Shown here in pieces: positions 40,790-49,797 of a stretch of 64,000 nt of DNA. The notes under the pieces were generated by a model. The model was not told the origin of the DNA. It did no database searches and was given only the letters and a program-made list of their open reading frames with translations. The position numbers and the translations under genes were made by a program. Positions within the stretch are counted from its first letter, which is position 1. Each line of letters starts with the position of its first letter. This DNA comes from Acidicapsa acidisoli (GTDB taxonomy: Bacteria > Acidobacteriota > Terriglobia > Terriglobales > Acidobacteriaceae), in contig NZ_JAGSYI010000002.1 of assembly GCF_025685625.1 (NCBI RefSeq), positions 1,364,001 through 1,428,000 on the forward strand, written 5' to 3'.

Positions 40790-41785
40790 TCAGCGGACTC
40801 CTCTGGTCTGTGCGGCTTGCAGACGTTCGTTGATCTGGTCCGCAATCATGGTTGAAAGTGGCACGGAGCCTATTGGATTCACATGGCGACCGCCGCTGTA
40901 GAAGTCGGGCACAGGGAGCGCGCTGATCTGATTGTCGATGACGCCTGAGAGTTCGCGCGGATAATACTTCAGGCCGGGATCGCATTCGGAGAGGAGCATC
41001 GAGTCGACCAGCACAGTGGTGCCGTTGACGGCATACTTCGAGCGGAGACCGCTCACCCATGCCCGATTTGGCGGGCTCAAACGCGGCAGATTCGCGCAGG
41101 ATTCCGGTGTCATCGTGTGATCCTTCAATGCGGATTGGCCGTGCGTCTTGAATCGCAGAAGTTTTGTCTCCGGGGGAAGAGGCTTGGCGACGACACTGTC
41201 CATTGCCCAGCGCGCGCCATGAATAGCCCAGGAAAAGAAGTCTTCGGGATGACGCATCAGCGCAACCATGCTCAACAATTTGTTTGGTTGGCGAAAGCGA
41301 TACGTCACCGCTTCAAAGGTGGAGACCTGGGTGTTGCTGCGCTGACTTTGCGGATCGAGGTCTTCCGGCGCGTACAGGAAGACGAGAAACTGAGGCGCGG
41401 GATTGTGTTCGAGGAATTGGTCCAGGACCATGGTGCCATTGATCATGGTCATGCCCTCGGTCTCGCCGATGTTGCAGGTGCTCAGCCCGGTGCGCTGTTG
41501 TATCAACTCCGGATTGACGCCGATCATGGCCGTGGAATCGCCGTAAATCGTGATGCGGCAATCGGCATTGCGAAGTTGTGCGCCATAGCCGAGGGTCATC
41601 AGAAACGGATCGCCCGAATGCGCGGCAAACCTCTCGCTCGGCACAACGAGGATTGCGAACACAATAATCAGGATCGGAATCAGAACCAGTGGTGCGAGAT
41701 AGAACAAGAGGCGAAAGCGGCTGTGGACCGGTGCGGGGGCAGGGATTTCCCCGCCTGTATCGTGCTTGATGTCAGATGCGACCAT
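40790..41785 (-). CDS. Membrane-anchored SGNH-type protein (AlgX/AlgJ-DltD-like partner)
   Basis: 331 residues from the ATG at 41785; a GTG three codons earlier is an alternative. One N-terminal membrane helix (LLFYLAPLVLIPILIIVFAI) leaves the rest periplasmic. The fold has the Gly-Asp-Ser signature in CRITIYGDSTAMIGVNPELI and a late GGRHVNPIGSVPLSTMIAD that supplies the His of the SGNH triad. Such proteins receive acyl groups from the neighbouring MBOAT protein and pass them to polysaccharide. The stop lies four bases before the MBOAT start, so the two genes form one unit. The recipient glycan is not identified. Confidence 0.75.
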   Translation of the reverse strand: MVASDIKHDTGGEIPAPAPVHSRFRLLFYLAPLVLIPILIIVFAILVVPSERFAAHSGDPFLMTLGYGAQLRNADCRITIYGDSTAMIGVNPELIQQRTGLSTCNIGETEGMTMINGTMVLDQFLEHNPAPQFLVFLYAPEDLDPQSQRSNTQVSTFEAVTYRFRQPNKLLSMVALMRHPEDFFSWAIHGARWAMDSVVAKPLPPETKLLRFKTHGQSALKDHTMTPESCANLPRLSPPNRAWVSGLRSKYAVNGTTVLVDSMLLSECDPGLKYYPRELSGVIDNQISALPVPDFYSGGRHVNPIGSVPLSTMIADQINERLQAAQTRGVR

Positions 41786-42016
41786 CGTCTCCACTCTGGC
41801 ATTTAAGGTTGAAATGGCGGGCTCGTTGGTGGTGCCAATGCCCTAATTATAAAGGAAAGGCCAATCCGGCTGAAGCTTTCCAGGCAGTATGGCGGGCCGA
41901 ACGATTTCTGCGTCCAGTTGCGTCGGGCATTATTAGCAGCCGGGCCGGGTTCGTTCCCAAACGCGATCAGATGCTTTCAGTGTCCGAACCGCGCCGGCTG
42001 TGGTATACGTTTTCAC

Positions 42017-43423
42017 ATGCCGCGCTCTGTTCAAAAACCTGCCTTGAAACTTGACCTGAAATTCCTGCTGAATCTGCCTCGAATCGCCTTGCTTGTTTCC
42101 GCCGCTTTCACCGCGTTGCCGATGGCGCATGGCCAGGCCCTGGCGCCTACGCCGCCGATGGGCTGGAACAGCTGGGATGCCTATGGGCTGACGATCGATG
42201 AGACCGACTTTAAGGCCAATGTCTCCGTGCTCGCGGGAATCCGGCAGTTTGGCTGGCAATATGCAGTGATCGACGAGGGGTGGTACATGGCGGACCCCTT
42301 TGGCGGCACGCCCGAAAAGGAGAAGTTTCAACTCGACGCCGACGGGCGGCTGATTCCGGCTCTCAATCGCTTTCCCGACGCGGCGAACGGGGCCGGGTTG
42401 AAGCCTCTGGCCGACTGGGTGCATGCGCAAGGACTCAAGTTCGGCATTCACCTGATTCGCGGAGTGCCTCGGCAAAGTGTGCGCGAAAAGCTGCCCATCG
42501 CCAACTCGCAGTTCACCGCCGCAGATGCGGCCGACACTGGCGATGTCTGTCCCTGGAATGAGGATAACTACGGCATTCGCGACAATGCCGCCGGGCAGGC
42601 CTGGTATGACTCGATGATTGCGCTGTACGCGAGCTGGGGTGTGGATTTCCTCAAGGTCGACTGCATCTCCGACCACCCGTACAAGCCAACGGAGATTCGC
42701 CAGATCGCCGAGGCTATCAAGAAGACGGGCAGGCCGATTGTGCTGAGTCTTTCGCCGGGACCGACGCAGCTCGAACATGCAGCCGAGGTCGGTCAATACG
42801 CGCAGATGTGGCGCACCTCCGACGATCACTGGGATGTCTGGTCCCATGTACGGAAGACAGGCGAGAGCGAGTTTCCCATGGGCACACTACAGGCCTTCGA
42901 CCGCCTGGCGGCTTGGCAACCGTACATTAAGCCAGGAAACTGGCCGGACGACGACATGCTTCCCTTTGGCTCACTGACGCCGCATCCTGGTTGGGGCGAG
43001 CCGCGCGAGTCGCGGCTGACGCATGATGAGGAACGAACCGAATTTACGCTATGGGCGATTTCGCGTTCGCCATTGATTCTAGGCGCAAACCTGACCAAAC
43101 TCGACGATTTCACCCGCTCGCTGATTACGAACAAGGACGTGACCGAGATGAACCAGGCGATTGCAGGAAGCAGCGACTCGCCCGCGCATGGACCCGGCGT
43201 GCGCATCTGGACTGCGACTACGAGCGGCGGCCATCCAAAGGCGTATGTCGCGGTCTTCAACGTTAGCGATGCCGCTACGCAGTTTGATCTGGCTTGGCCG
43301 ACGTCTTCTGTCCAACAGCCGAAACACGTCTACGATGTCTGGAATAAGAAAGAGTTGCCCGCGACGAGCCGTGTGCTGGTGAAGCTGGCTCCGCATGCGT
43401 GTTCCCTCTTCCGCCTCGACTGA
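42017..43423 (+). CDS. Exported alpha-galactosidase, GH27
   Basis: 468 residues. The ATG at 42017 is chosen because a signal peptide (LPRIALLVSAAFTALPMAHG) begins soon after it; upstream codons lack similarity. The enzyme frees terminal alpha-galactose by a retaining mechanism. Motifs in order: TPPMGWNSWDAYGLTIDE, FGWQYAVIDEGWYMADPFGG, GLKFGIHLIRGVPRQ, YASWGVDFLKVDCISDHPYK with the nucleophile Asp of KVDC, MWRTSDDHWDVWSHV with the probable acid/base Asp, then TLWAISRSPLILGANLTKL. The C-terminal beta-domain ends ATSRVLVKLAPHACSLFRLD. It converges on the following gene with ten bases between stops. Confidence 0.93.
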   Translation: MPRSVQKPALKLDLKFLLNLPRIALLVSAAFTALPMAHGQALAPTPPMGWNSWDAYGLTIDETDFKANVSVLAGIRQFGWQYAVIDEGWYMADPFGGTPEKEKFQLDADGRLIPALNRFPDAANGAGLKPLADWVHAQGLKFGIHLIRGVPRQSVREKLPIANSQFTAADAADTGDVCPWNEDNYGIRDNAAGQAWYDSMIALYASWGVDFLKVDCISDHPYKPTEIRQIAEAIKKTGRPIVLSLSPGPTQLEHAAEVGQYAQMWRTSDDHWDVWSHVRKTGESEFPMGTLQAFDRLAAWQPYIKPGNWPDDDMLPFGSLTPHPGWGEPRESRLTHDEERTEFTLWAISRSPLILGANLTKLDDFTRSLITNKDVTEMNQAIAGSSDSPAHGPGVRIWTATTSGGHPKAYVAVFNVSDAATQFDLAWPTSSVQQPKHVYDVWNKKELPATSRVLVKLAPHACSLFRLD

Positions 43424-43433
43424 TGCCGATTTT

Positions 43434-43970
43434 TCACGGCCGCGCGGTACGAAGCAGCGGTTCCAGATCTTTGGCGGCACCATGGCCATGCCAGCAGATT
43501 TGTCCCGATGCATTCAGCAGAACGACGTATGGATCTTTATCGGCGGTCACGCTGAAGTAGCTGCGCCAGAGCTTGTCGTCCTGCGTAAGCACGAGGAAGT
43601 TGTCCTGCTCGGCTGCGGAGATTCCCTTCCGCATGCCGCTCTTGATCATGCCGCGCATAAAGCCTGGAGCCCGCTCCAGCATGGCCACTTGATAGACCGC
43701 GATTCCCGCAAGCGCCGGATCGCTGCGAACGGCCTTAGCCCATGCGCCGCATCCATCGCCCGCTTCCCTGCTGAAGCAGGCAATCAGGACAACCGCGTGG
43801 CCACGTATGGCGTCAGACAGCTCGATGCGCTTGCCGCTCAGGGTCTCACCGGCAGTGGACGGCAGCCCCTGCGCTTGGCCGGACAGAGCGGCCAGCAGTA
43901 TCAAACCGGCGACGAAGAGATTCGACCACTTCTGACCGAGATTGACGGCGATGGGGGTGCGGCCTCGCAT
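43434..43970 (-). CDS. Exported thioredoxin-fold protein, resembles the ATP10 family
   Basis: 178 residues if started at the ATG at 43970; the frame continues 57 codons further without coding look. A signal NLFVAGLILLAALSGQAQG precedes a core with the pattern GETLSGKRIELSDAIRGHAV, VLIACFSREAGDGCGAWAKA, VAMLERAPGFMRGMIKSG and DPYVVLLNASGQICWHGHGA. The order of elements (sheet, short alpha segment, then a final strand with xWxGxG) follows ATP10, a mitochondrial F1F0-ATPase assembly factor with thioredoxin fold. The thioredoxin CxxC motif is missing. Role unknown here. Confidence 0.55.
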   Translation of the reverse strand: MRGRTPIAVNLGQKWSNLFVAGLILLAALSGQAQGLPSTAGETLSGKRIELSDAIRGHAVVLIACFSREAGDGCGAWAKAVRSDPALAGIAVYQVAMLERAPGFMRGMIKSGMRKGISAAEQDNFLVLTQDDKLWRSYFSVTADKDPYVVLLNASGQICWHGHGAAKDLEPLLRTARP

Positions 43971-44166
43971 GGATCTCAAATTTGGGTGGGTGGGGTGCTC
44001 AGTCCAGGCTTTCAACCGTACGGGCTGCTTCTGCGGAGTGAGGGGAGGACGACACTCCCGGCACAAGACATTTCGGCAAGCCGTGAAATGCACCTTACCG
44101 TATGCGTACCGTATTGAAGGAATGTGAAATTTGATCGTCAAGCTAAGCCTTTTTTTGTTTGATTTA

Positions 44167-44211
44167 TGGTGGGCGCTGCAGGATTCGAACCTGCAACTTC
44201 CACGGTGTGAA
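44167..44211 (-). other. 3' fragment (45 nt) of a tRNA-Val(CAC) gene, probable attachment-site remnant
   Basis: On the minus strand the sequence reads TTCACAC (anticodon loop), CGTGG (3' anticodon stem), a five-base variable loop, a T-arm with GGTTCGAATCC, AGCGCCC (acceptor 3' strand), discriminator A and CCA. The 5' half of a tRNA (GGGCGCT..., D-arm, CCACG) is missing: the sequence before the loop reads GGGGGCCA. A break at the anticodon loop is where tyrosine integrases recombine, so this is probably an att half-site left by an integrated element. No integrase gene was found beside it. Confidence 0.65.
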
Positions 44212-44411
44212 TGGCCCCCTAAGTCCTTGTAAGATCACGCAAGCATCAGAACCAGCGTATCGCATAACGTATCGCGTTTGGCAGATGCATTCGTACCCAA
44301 AAACGCAATCAGGGCCACCCTCACTGCAAAAGGCTTAGAAGCCATGTCTTCGGTCCAAAATGTAAAGTATCTATTGATCGTCTCAGGCGTTCCGTGCCGT
44401 TGAACGCAAAG

Positions 44412-44447
44412 CAAAATGCCAGAGACACGATGCTCTCTGGCATTTTG
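44412..44447 (-). terminator. Terminator of the TonB receptor gene
   Basis: Minus strand: CAAAATGCCAGAGA-GCATCGTG-TCTCTGGCATTTTG, perfect 14-bp stem, followed by CTTTGCG. It starts about 35 bases after the stop. Confidence 0.75.
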
Positions 44448-44480
44448 GGCTGCTGGGAAATTTCGGTTCTGCTATCGGAG

Positions 44481-47400
44481 CTAAAAGACGTATTTTGCTG
44501 AGAACTGCATTTGACGCGGTTGCAAGAGTAACGCGCTTCCGCCGCCGATGTAGACGCCAAAGTTGGCGCTGGTGCCATCTGTTTGCAGGGGATTTGAGGA
44601 GTTGCCGGACGCCTCGGAATTGAAGCGGTTGGTGTTCAGAACATTGAAGACTTCCACAGACAGACGCAGTTGCTGTTCGCGGAAGACATGGAAGTTCTTA
44701 GCCAGGCCGTCGTCGAGAGAAAAATACCCGTCAGCGCGATAGTTGTTACGCTGTCCACTCTCGCCAACGTAGGCGAAGCGTAGATTTGCATGCGCCTGTG
44801 AGGAACTGATGCCGTTGAGCGCGGTTTCGACCTGGTTGAGAGGATCGTAGTGGTGTCCGCCGGTGGGGATTTTGCCGATGGCGACCATATTGCTGGAGAA
44901 GGCGAAGTTGGTTCCCCAGTTGCTTGCGGCAACGGCGCTGAAGGGGAAGCCAGTGCTGTAGTGTACAAGGCCATTCAATTGGAAGCCCCCGATGATTGAG
45001 CCGAGCAGCCTGCTCTTATTGAAGAACTGAGCGCCGTGGCCGAATGGAAGTGGGGCGGTGTAGTTGGCGGTGATGTTGTGGCGGACATCGAAGTCGGACG
45101 GGGCGTACCACTGGTGAGGCGAAAAGGTGTTGATGACCGGACTTCCAGAGGAGCCGTTGCGCTCGGGATCGGAGCCCTCGTCCATGGATTTGGCGTATGT
45201 GTAATTCACGTCATATTCGAAGCCGGACTTGAGGGCTTGGCGGATGGATAGCTGGAGAGCGTTGTAATTGCTGGTCCCGGTGCTGGACTGAGCGTAAATG
45301 GAGGATGTCTGGGGATAGAAGAAGCGGAAGCTCTGTCCACCGGGCGAGGCGGTCGAATCTGTGTCTGCGGCAAAGAGCGCATTGGTTTCGTTGCCACGGT
45401 TGTTGGCGAAATAGGCGTAGTAGGCCTGGGCACCCTTGTAGCCATTGAAGGTGAAATTGGGGAAGACATTGTGGAAGTAACCCGTATCTGGAACAGTGGA
45501 AGGATCGACACCAGCGTCCACCATCTTGTCGTACGCAGTTGCAGCCTGGAAGTAATACTGGCTGCTTCCGGGATCGTAGAGATTAGTGGGCATGGCGACG
45601 TCAAGGTTCTGGATCAGGTGACGACCGAGGCGTCCAACGTAGGACGCGGTGACTGTCATATTGCGTGGGAATTCATGTTGAACGGACAGATTGAAGGCTT
45701 CCGCGTAGGGAGTTTTCTGCTTTTCGTTGATGCTGTAGTCGAAGGTAAACGGGCTTTCAGCGGGCGTAAATGGAAGCTGCAGCGAAGTGGTGGCTCCGGC
45801 GACCAATGGAACGCTGTTAAAGCCGGTGAAGCGGGGATTTGAGTTGATGTCGGTAAAGGTCTTGAGGTTGGTCTGCGAGAGCGACAGCAGCGACTGTGGA
45901 TTGGACTGGTAAGAGTCGATCACGCCTTCGCCGAAATGATCATAGGCAAGCGAGAAGCCACCGTGGGTAGCTGTTTTGTTGTCTTTGGTGGACCAGGCAA
46001 AGGCGAAGCGTGGAGCGAAGTTTAGCTTCTGTGCGGTCCAGAAGTTGGGCTGGCCGTTGGGAGAGCCAGAGGCACGGAAGGAAATATCGGTGTCGTATCC
46101 GGTGCCCTCATTGGCAGCTGTGACGCGATTGGCGAGGAAGGTATTGAGCGGGATGGTTGGCGCGATCTGCTGGCCATCCTTTTCATAGGGAACCCCAAGA
46201 TAAACGTAACGCAGGCCGAATGTTAGAGTGAGCTGAGAGGTAGCTTTCCATTGGTCCTGGAAGTAATATTCCTGCTCGACGTTGCGGAATGTGTGAGACG
46301 GGACCACACCGGCCGCTTGAGGCACAAGCTTGTTGCCCTGTACGCGGAACTCTGTTCCAGACTGGGATGTCTCGATCGCTCCGACGTTGGCGATGATGGC
46401 CTGATTATAGAAGTTAGAGAAAGATGCGGAGACTGTACTGCAATCAACGCAATTGAATGCTCCCGGATCGAGGCTACCGCCCTGGTTGGCAATTGCAGCA
46501 GTGGCGAGAAGGTTTGGACTTACATTGGCATAGGAGAGCAGTGGCGCATCGAAGTACTGGCCGTTGGAGATTAAGTAGATGTTGGTGCCGAACTGGAGGG
46601 TGTGTCTTCCCTTGACGGCGGTGAAGTCATCTGAGAAGTTGTTGGTGGTAATGGCAAAAGTCTTTGTTGTAGTTTCGGCCGTCAAGGTTGTGAACGCGCC
46701 GAAAGAAACATACGGCTGGTTGAATGCCGCGGTTCCGCGCGAGGCATTGCCGAGACGAGTGAATCCATAGCGCGCATTGTTGGTCATGTGGTCGTTAATG
46801 GACCAGACGTGACCTGCGGCGATGCCTTTGTTGTTCCCGTAGACCTTGGAGGGTGCGGGCAATCCGGGAAACTGGAGCGGGGTTGCCTGGTTATCGTTTT
46901 GAAGATTCCCGCGTGCGAAGAATGTCTGGCGCGAGTTGATGTTGTAGTCGAGGCGACCGATGTTGGTGATCTGAACGAGCGGCGCGGGTGACGTGAAGTT
47001 ATAAGTTCCAGTGTTATATCCGTCTCCGGTAGCGTTGGAGTTTGCCTTGGGAAATGTATTGAAGTAGACGACAGCTGCGGCATTGGTTGCCGGGGCATAG
47101 CAGTACGTGGAAGCGCAGGCGGAGTCTGATGCACGGCCATCCAACGTTGCAATTTCGGCTGGAGTAATGGTCTTGTATGTAGTTCCATTCTGACAAGTGG
47201 CTGAAGTCGGGCAAGCCTGATAGGTAACATTGCCGGTAATCAGGCCGATATCATTTCCGCCTGCGACGAAGACGGAGGGGACGGTCTGGGAGACGAGAAT
47301 ATCGCTGGCCTGGCGGAATCCCTCGTATGCGCCAAAGAAGAAGAGCTTATCTTTCTTGATGGGAAGACCGAAGGACGCACCGTAGGTGTGTTCAAGTACC

Positions 47401-48278
47401 TTAGCGGCGATGTTGGGCTCACCCGAGTTGAGTTCGGCTTGCTTGTTGAACCAGTTGTTGGATGTGGTGCCGGGATCGCGGTAATACTCATAGGCGCTGC
47501 CATGGTAGGCGTTGGTGCCGCTCTTGGTGACAAGTGAAACCTGTGCTCCGGAAGAATGGCCGGCATCCGCGTTGGCGTTGGTGGTCGTGACGCGGAACTC
47601 TTCGACGGAATCGCGCGTCGAGCGTAGTGCGCCGTTGAAGGCGTAGCCGAATACCTGATCGTTGTTGTCCACGCCATCGAGGGTGATGTTGGTTTGGTCC
47701 TGGCGGGCTCCGTTTACGATGCCGGTGCGAGGGTCCTCGTTCAATCCGCCAGTTTGCGCCCCGCTGTCGAGCGCGAGCACTCCAGGCTGCAGTGAGAGCA
47801 GGTACGTAACGTTATTTGCGAGGTATGGGAGGTTCTCTACCTGGGCGCTGTTGAAGGCCTTTCCGAGCGTGGCGTCGCTGGTGTTGACTTCAGCCAGGTT
47901 GGTTTCGACCGTGACCGTTTGTTCGGTGGCACCGATGGCTAGCTTGACGGGCAGTCTAACAGGAGTGGATACGAGCAGTTCCACCTTTTCATCCTGCTCG
48001 GCGAAACCAGCGGCAACGATCTGGACTTCATATGTACCCGGTTGTACTTGTTCGAAGGAGAACTCGCCTTTGGATGACGACTGCTTAGTTTGTTTACTGC
48101 CGGAAGCCAGATTGGAGATCGTAACAAGGGCTTCGGAAATCACCGCACCCGTGGCGTCAGTCACAGTACCCGACAAAGAGGTGGTGTTGGTCTGTGGATA
48201 GATCCTCGAAGGACACAAAATGGCCAACAACGAGATTGCGATTAGTGCGGTGCCATATCTGACGAGGCGAGTCTGCAT
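44481..48278 (-). CDS. Oar-like TonB-dependent outer-membrane receptor
   Basis: 1265 residues. A signal (GTALIAISLLAILCPSRIYP) is followed by a carboxypeptidase-regulatory-like domain (TTSLSGTVTDATGAVISEAL ... YEVQIVAAGFAEQDEKVELL, residues 32-115), a plug (NTSDATLGKAFNSAQVENLP, TNITLDGVDNNDQVFGY, VEEFRVTTTNANADAGHSSG) and a long 22-strand-type barrel ending in QMQFSAKYVF. This acidobacterial type imports or recruits polysaccharides and oligomers with TonB energy. The substrate is not evident. A leader of about 260 nt precedes the ATG at 48278. It is the last gene of a same-strand run that includes an ABC transporter, so it may supply the outer-membrane step for it. Confidence 0.92.
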   Translation of the reverse strand: MQTRLVRYGTALIAISLLAILCPSRIYPQTNTTSLSGTVTDATGAVISEALVTISNLASGSKQTKQSSSKGEFSFEQVQPGTYEVQIVAAGFAEQDEKVELLVSTPVRLPVKLAIGATEQTVTVETNLAEVNTSDATLGKAFNSAQVENLPYLANNVTYLLSLQPGVLALDSGAQTGGLNEDPRTGIVNGARQDQTNITLDGVDNNDQVFGYAFNGALRSTRDSVEEFRVTTTNANADAGHSSGAQVSLVTKSGTNAYHGSAYEYYRDPGTTSNNWFNKQAELNSGEPNIAAKVLEHTYGASFGLPIKKDKLFFFGAYEGFRQASDILVSQTVPSVFVAGGNDIGLITGNVTYQACPTSATCQNGTTYKTITPAEIATLDGRASDSACASTYCYAPATNAAAVVYFNTFPKANSNATGDGYNTGTYNFTSPAPLVQITNIGRLDYNINSRQTFFARGNLQNDNQATPLQFPGLPAPSKVYGNNKGIAAGHVWSINDHMTNNARYGFTRLGNASRGTAAFNQPYVSFGAFTTLTAETTTKTFAITTNNFSDDFTAVKGRHTLQFGTNIYLISNGQYFDAPLLSYANVSPNLLATAAIANQGGSLDPGAFNCVDCSTVSASFSNFYNQAIIANVGAIETSQSGTEFRVQGNKLVPQAAGVVPSHTFRNVEQEYYFQDQWKATSQLTLTFGLRYVYLGVPYEKDGQQIAPTIPLNTFLANRVTAANEGTGYDTDISFRASGSPNGQPNFWTAQKLNFAPRFAFAWSTKDNKTATHGGFSLAYDHFGEGVIDSYQSNPQSLLSLSQTNLKTFTDINSNPRFTGFNSVPLVAGATTSLQLPFTPAESPFTFDYSINEKQKTPYAEAFNLSVQHEFPRNMTVTASYVGRLGRHLIQNLDVAMPTNLYDPGSSQYYFQAATAYDKMVDAGVDPSTVPDTGYFHNVFPNFTFNGYKGAQAYYAYFANNRGNETNALFAADTDSTASPGGQSFRFFYPQTSSIYAQSSTGTSNYNALQLSIRQALKSGFEYDVNYTYAKSMDEGSDPERNGSSGSPVINTFSPHQWYAPSDFDVRHNITANYTAPLPFGHGAQFFNKSRLLGSIIGGFQLNGLVHYSTGFPFSAVAASNWGTNFAFSSNMVAIGKIPTGGHHYDPLNQVETALNGISSSQAHANLRFAYVGESGQRNNYRADGYFSLDDGLAKNFHVFREQQLRLSVEVFNVLNTNRFNSEASGNSSNPLQTDGTSANFGVYIGGGSALLLQPRQMQFSAKYVF

Positions 48279-48628
48279 TCACATTCTCCGGGAAAAAGGT
48301 TAGAAAGACGGGGTGCGCTGTAAGAGCGAATGAGTTCGCACCATTGATCTCGAAAGCTGAGAAGCCGCGTGGCTTATTGTCCTGTAACTTCAGCAGGCTG
48401 TCTTCACGTACACCACGGGCCGGTCCTCGGATGAGGACTGCCGTCAGGAGTAAGTTAGTGCTCCGCTTATTGCGATAGTCCTAAGACGGTCAAGGGTTAC
48501 GGGGAATAGATGGAATGAACCTATGATGAGGTTTACATATTATCGTCGTGAAATCCATAGAGATAAAGAATTACGATCTTCAGGACAAGATCGCTTTATA
48601 TAGACGCAATGTGTCCGCACACAATGAA
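48279..48628. other. Leader of the TonB receptor
   Basis: Non-coding. A hairpin GTCCTC-GGAT-GAGGAC lies at 48423-48438, about 145 bases above the ATG. No known riboswitch pattern was recognised. A weak promoter TTGACC occurs near 48489-48494 on the minus strand without a good -10. Confidence 0.35.
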
Positions 48629-48658
48629 TCTCTCGCATCCCGAGCGGGATGCGAGAGA
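48629..48658. terminator. Terminator-like hairpin after the metallo-beta-lactamase-fold gene
   Basis: TCTCTCGCATCCCG-AG-CGGGATGCGAGAGA, perfect 14-bp arms, 25 bases beyond the stop at 48683. The plus side ends TACTAATTTT; the minus side is not T-rich. It may be bidirectional or serve as a boundary. Confidence 0.55.
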
Positions 48659-48682
48659 GATACTAATTTTGTGGATGCCAGA

Positions 48683-49690
48683 TTACTTAGGCTGATTCCA
48701 CTTATCGCGCTGTTGCTCTTCCTGGGTATGCTTGTAGACTTCTTCCATCGTTGTGCCGAGTCCGTGATCTTTCGGCGAGAGTGGCCAGATGGTGAAGTCG
48801 CGCGTGGCTAATCGATGGGGAGCGATGCTCATTGATTTAAGTCCATCTTCGAGTTCGAGCAATGTGCCGAAGGTGAGATCGAGAGGATGCTCGTCGGGGT
48901 GGTAGATGGAGCCAATCGGAAAGTCGAGAAAGGGCGTGCGGGACTGCTCGATATGGTTGCCAAGGATATGCGCTATGGGTTTGCCTTCACTGAATTTGAT
49001 GAGGCGCTCGGTGCTGGCCTTGAACGCGGCGAAGTCGCGGATGTAAAGGCGGCCGGGATAAAGGCTGTCGCCGGTGAGCAGGATGCCGGTGCGGCGATCG
49101 TAGAGTGCAATGCTCACGATGTCATGCCCGGGAATCGGAATGATGGTGAGCACGCGGTTGCCGAGGTCTACTTCGCCAAGATCGTTGGGCCAGGAGGCGA
49201 TGTGAAAGAATGCCTGCGTCTCGGCAATCTTTGCAGGGATAAAGGTGATCGGGATGGCGGGATCGTTGAGGGCCTGGATGGCCGAGTCACCCCAGGTGTG
49301 GTCGTCGTGCGAATGTGAATGCGTCACAATGACGGGGATGCTGGCGCGATGATTGCGCTCGAGCCAGTTATGCACGACTCGCTGAAAGGCGGGCGCAAGA
49401 TTGCCATTGCGTGAGCCCGTATCCCAAAGCAGGCCACGGTCCTTGCCGAAAAAAAGAAAGAGGAACGGCATCTCCGCATCGGTGCAGCCGGATTGGCGAA
49501 GGATGTAGAGATCGGGATTATATTCGTGGACTTGCCACTCGGGTATCTCCATGCATTTGGGGCCGCCTGTCATCCACTTCTCTGGCAGTACTCCACGCTC
49601 AAGATCGCCGCCGTTGGGTTCGGGGAATTGCGCCTTGGCGCTGAAGGCGACAATGGACATGAGTGCCAGGATGATGAGCCGAAACTTCAT
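48683..49690 (-). CDS. Exported metallo-beta-lactamase-fold hydrolase
   Basis: 335 residues. Signal MKFRLIILALMSIVAFSAKA. The zinc-binding core has the HxHxDH motif in VIVTHSHSHDDHTWGDSAIQ, a later His in ITIIPIPGHDIVSIALYDRR, TGILLTGDSLYPG with the bridging Asp, and IAHILGNHIE. The N-terminal domain is of the LFLFFGKDRGLLWDTGS type. These proteins split esters, lactones, phosphodiesters or amides; the substrate is unknown here. It is separated from the DUF1501 gene by a 107-base gap holding a terminator-like hairpin, so it may be partly transcribed on its own. Confidence 0.85.
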   Translation of the reverse strand: MKFRLIILALMSIVAFSAKAQFPEPNGGDLERGVLPEKWMTGGPKCMEIPEWQVHEYNPDLYILRQSGCTDAEMPFLFLFFGKDRGLLWDTGSRNGNLAPAFQRVVHNWLERNHRASIPVIVTHSHSHDDHTWGDSAIQALNDPAIPITFIPAKIAETQAFFHIASWPNDLGEVDLGNRVLTIIPIPGHDIVSIALYDRRTGILLTGDSLYPGRLYIRDFAAFKASTERLIKFSEGKPIAHILGNHIEQSRTPFLDFPIGSIYHPDEHPLDLTFGTLLELEDGLKSMSIAPHRLATRDFTIWPLSPKDHGLGTTMEEVYKHTQEEQQRDKWNQPK

Positions 49691-49746
49691 GTGTTCCTTT
49701 CTGGATTGTGGGTGCTGAGATATTAAAGAGGTGTGGTGATGAAACG

Positions 49747-49773
49747 CGCTGCTCTCTTCGATGGAGAGCAGCG
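49747..49773. terminator. Hairpin between DUF1501 and metallo-hydrolase genes
   Basis: CGCTGCTCTC-TTCGATG-GAGAGCAGCG, 10-bp arms, 25 bases beyond the DUF1501 stop. On the minus strand a GCGTTTCATC tail follows, so termination may be partial. Confidence 0.5.
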
Positions 49774-49797
49774 TCTCTGGTCGTGCTTTGGAATAAA

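Noticed and set aside
48400-48460. Possible riboswitch in the TonB receptor leader
   Set aside because: One 6-bp hairpin only, and no conserved core of cobalamin, TPP or other known classes was seen.
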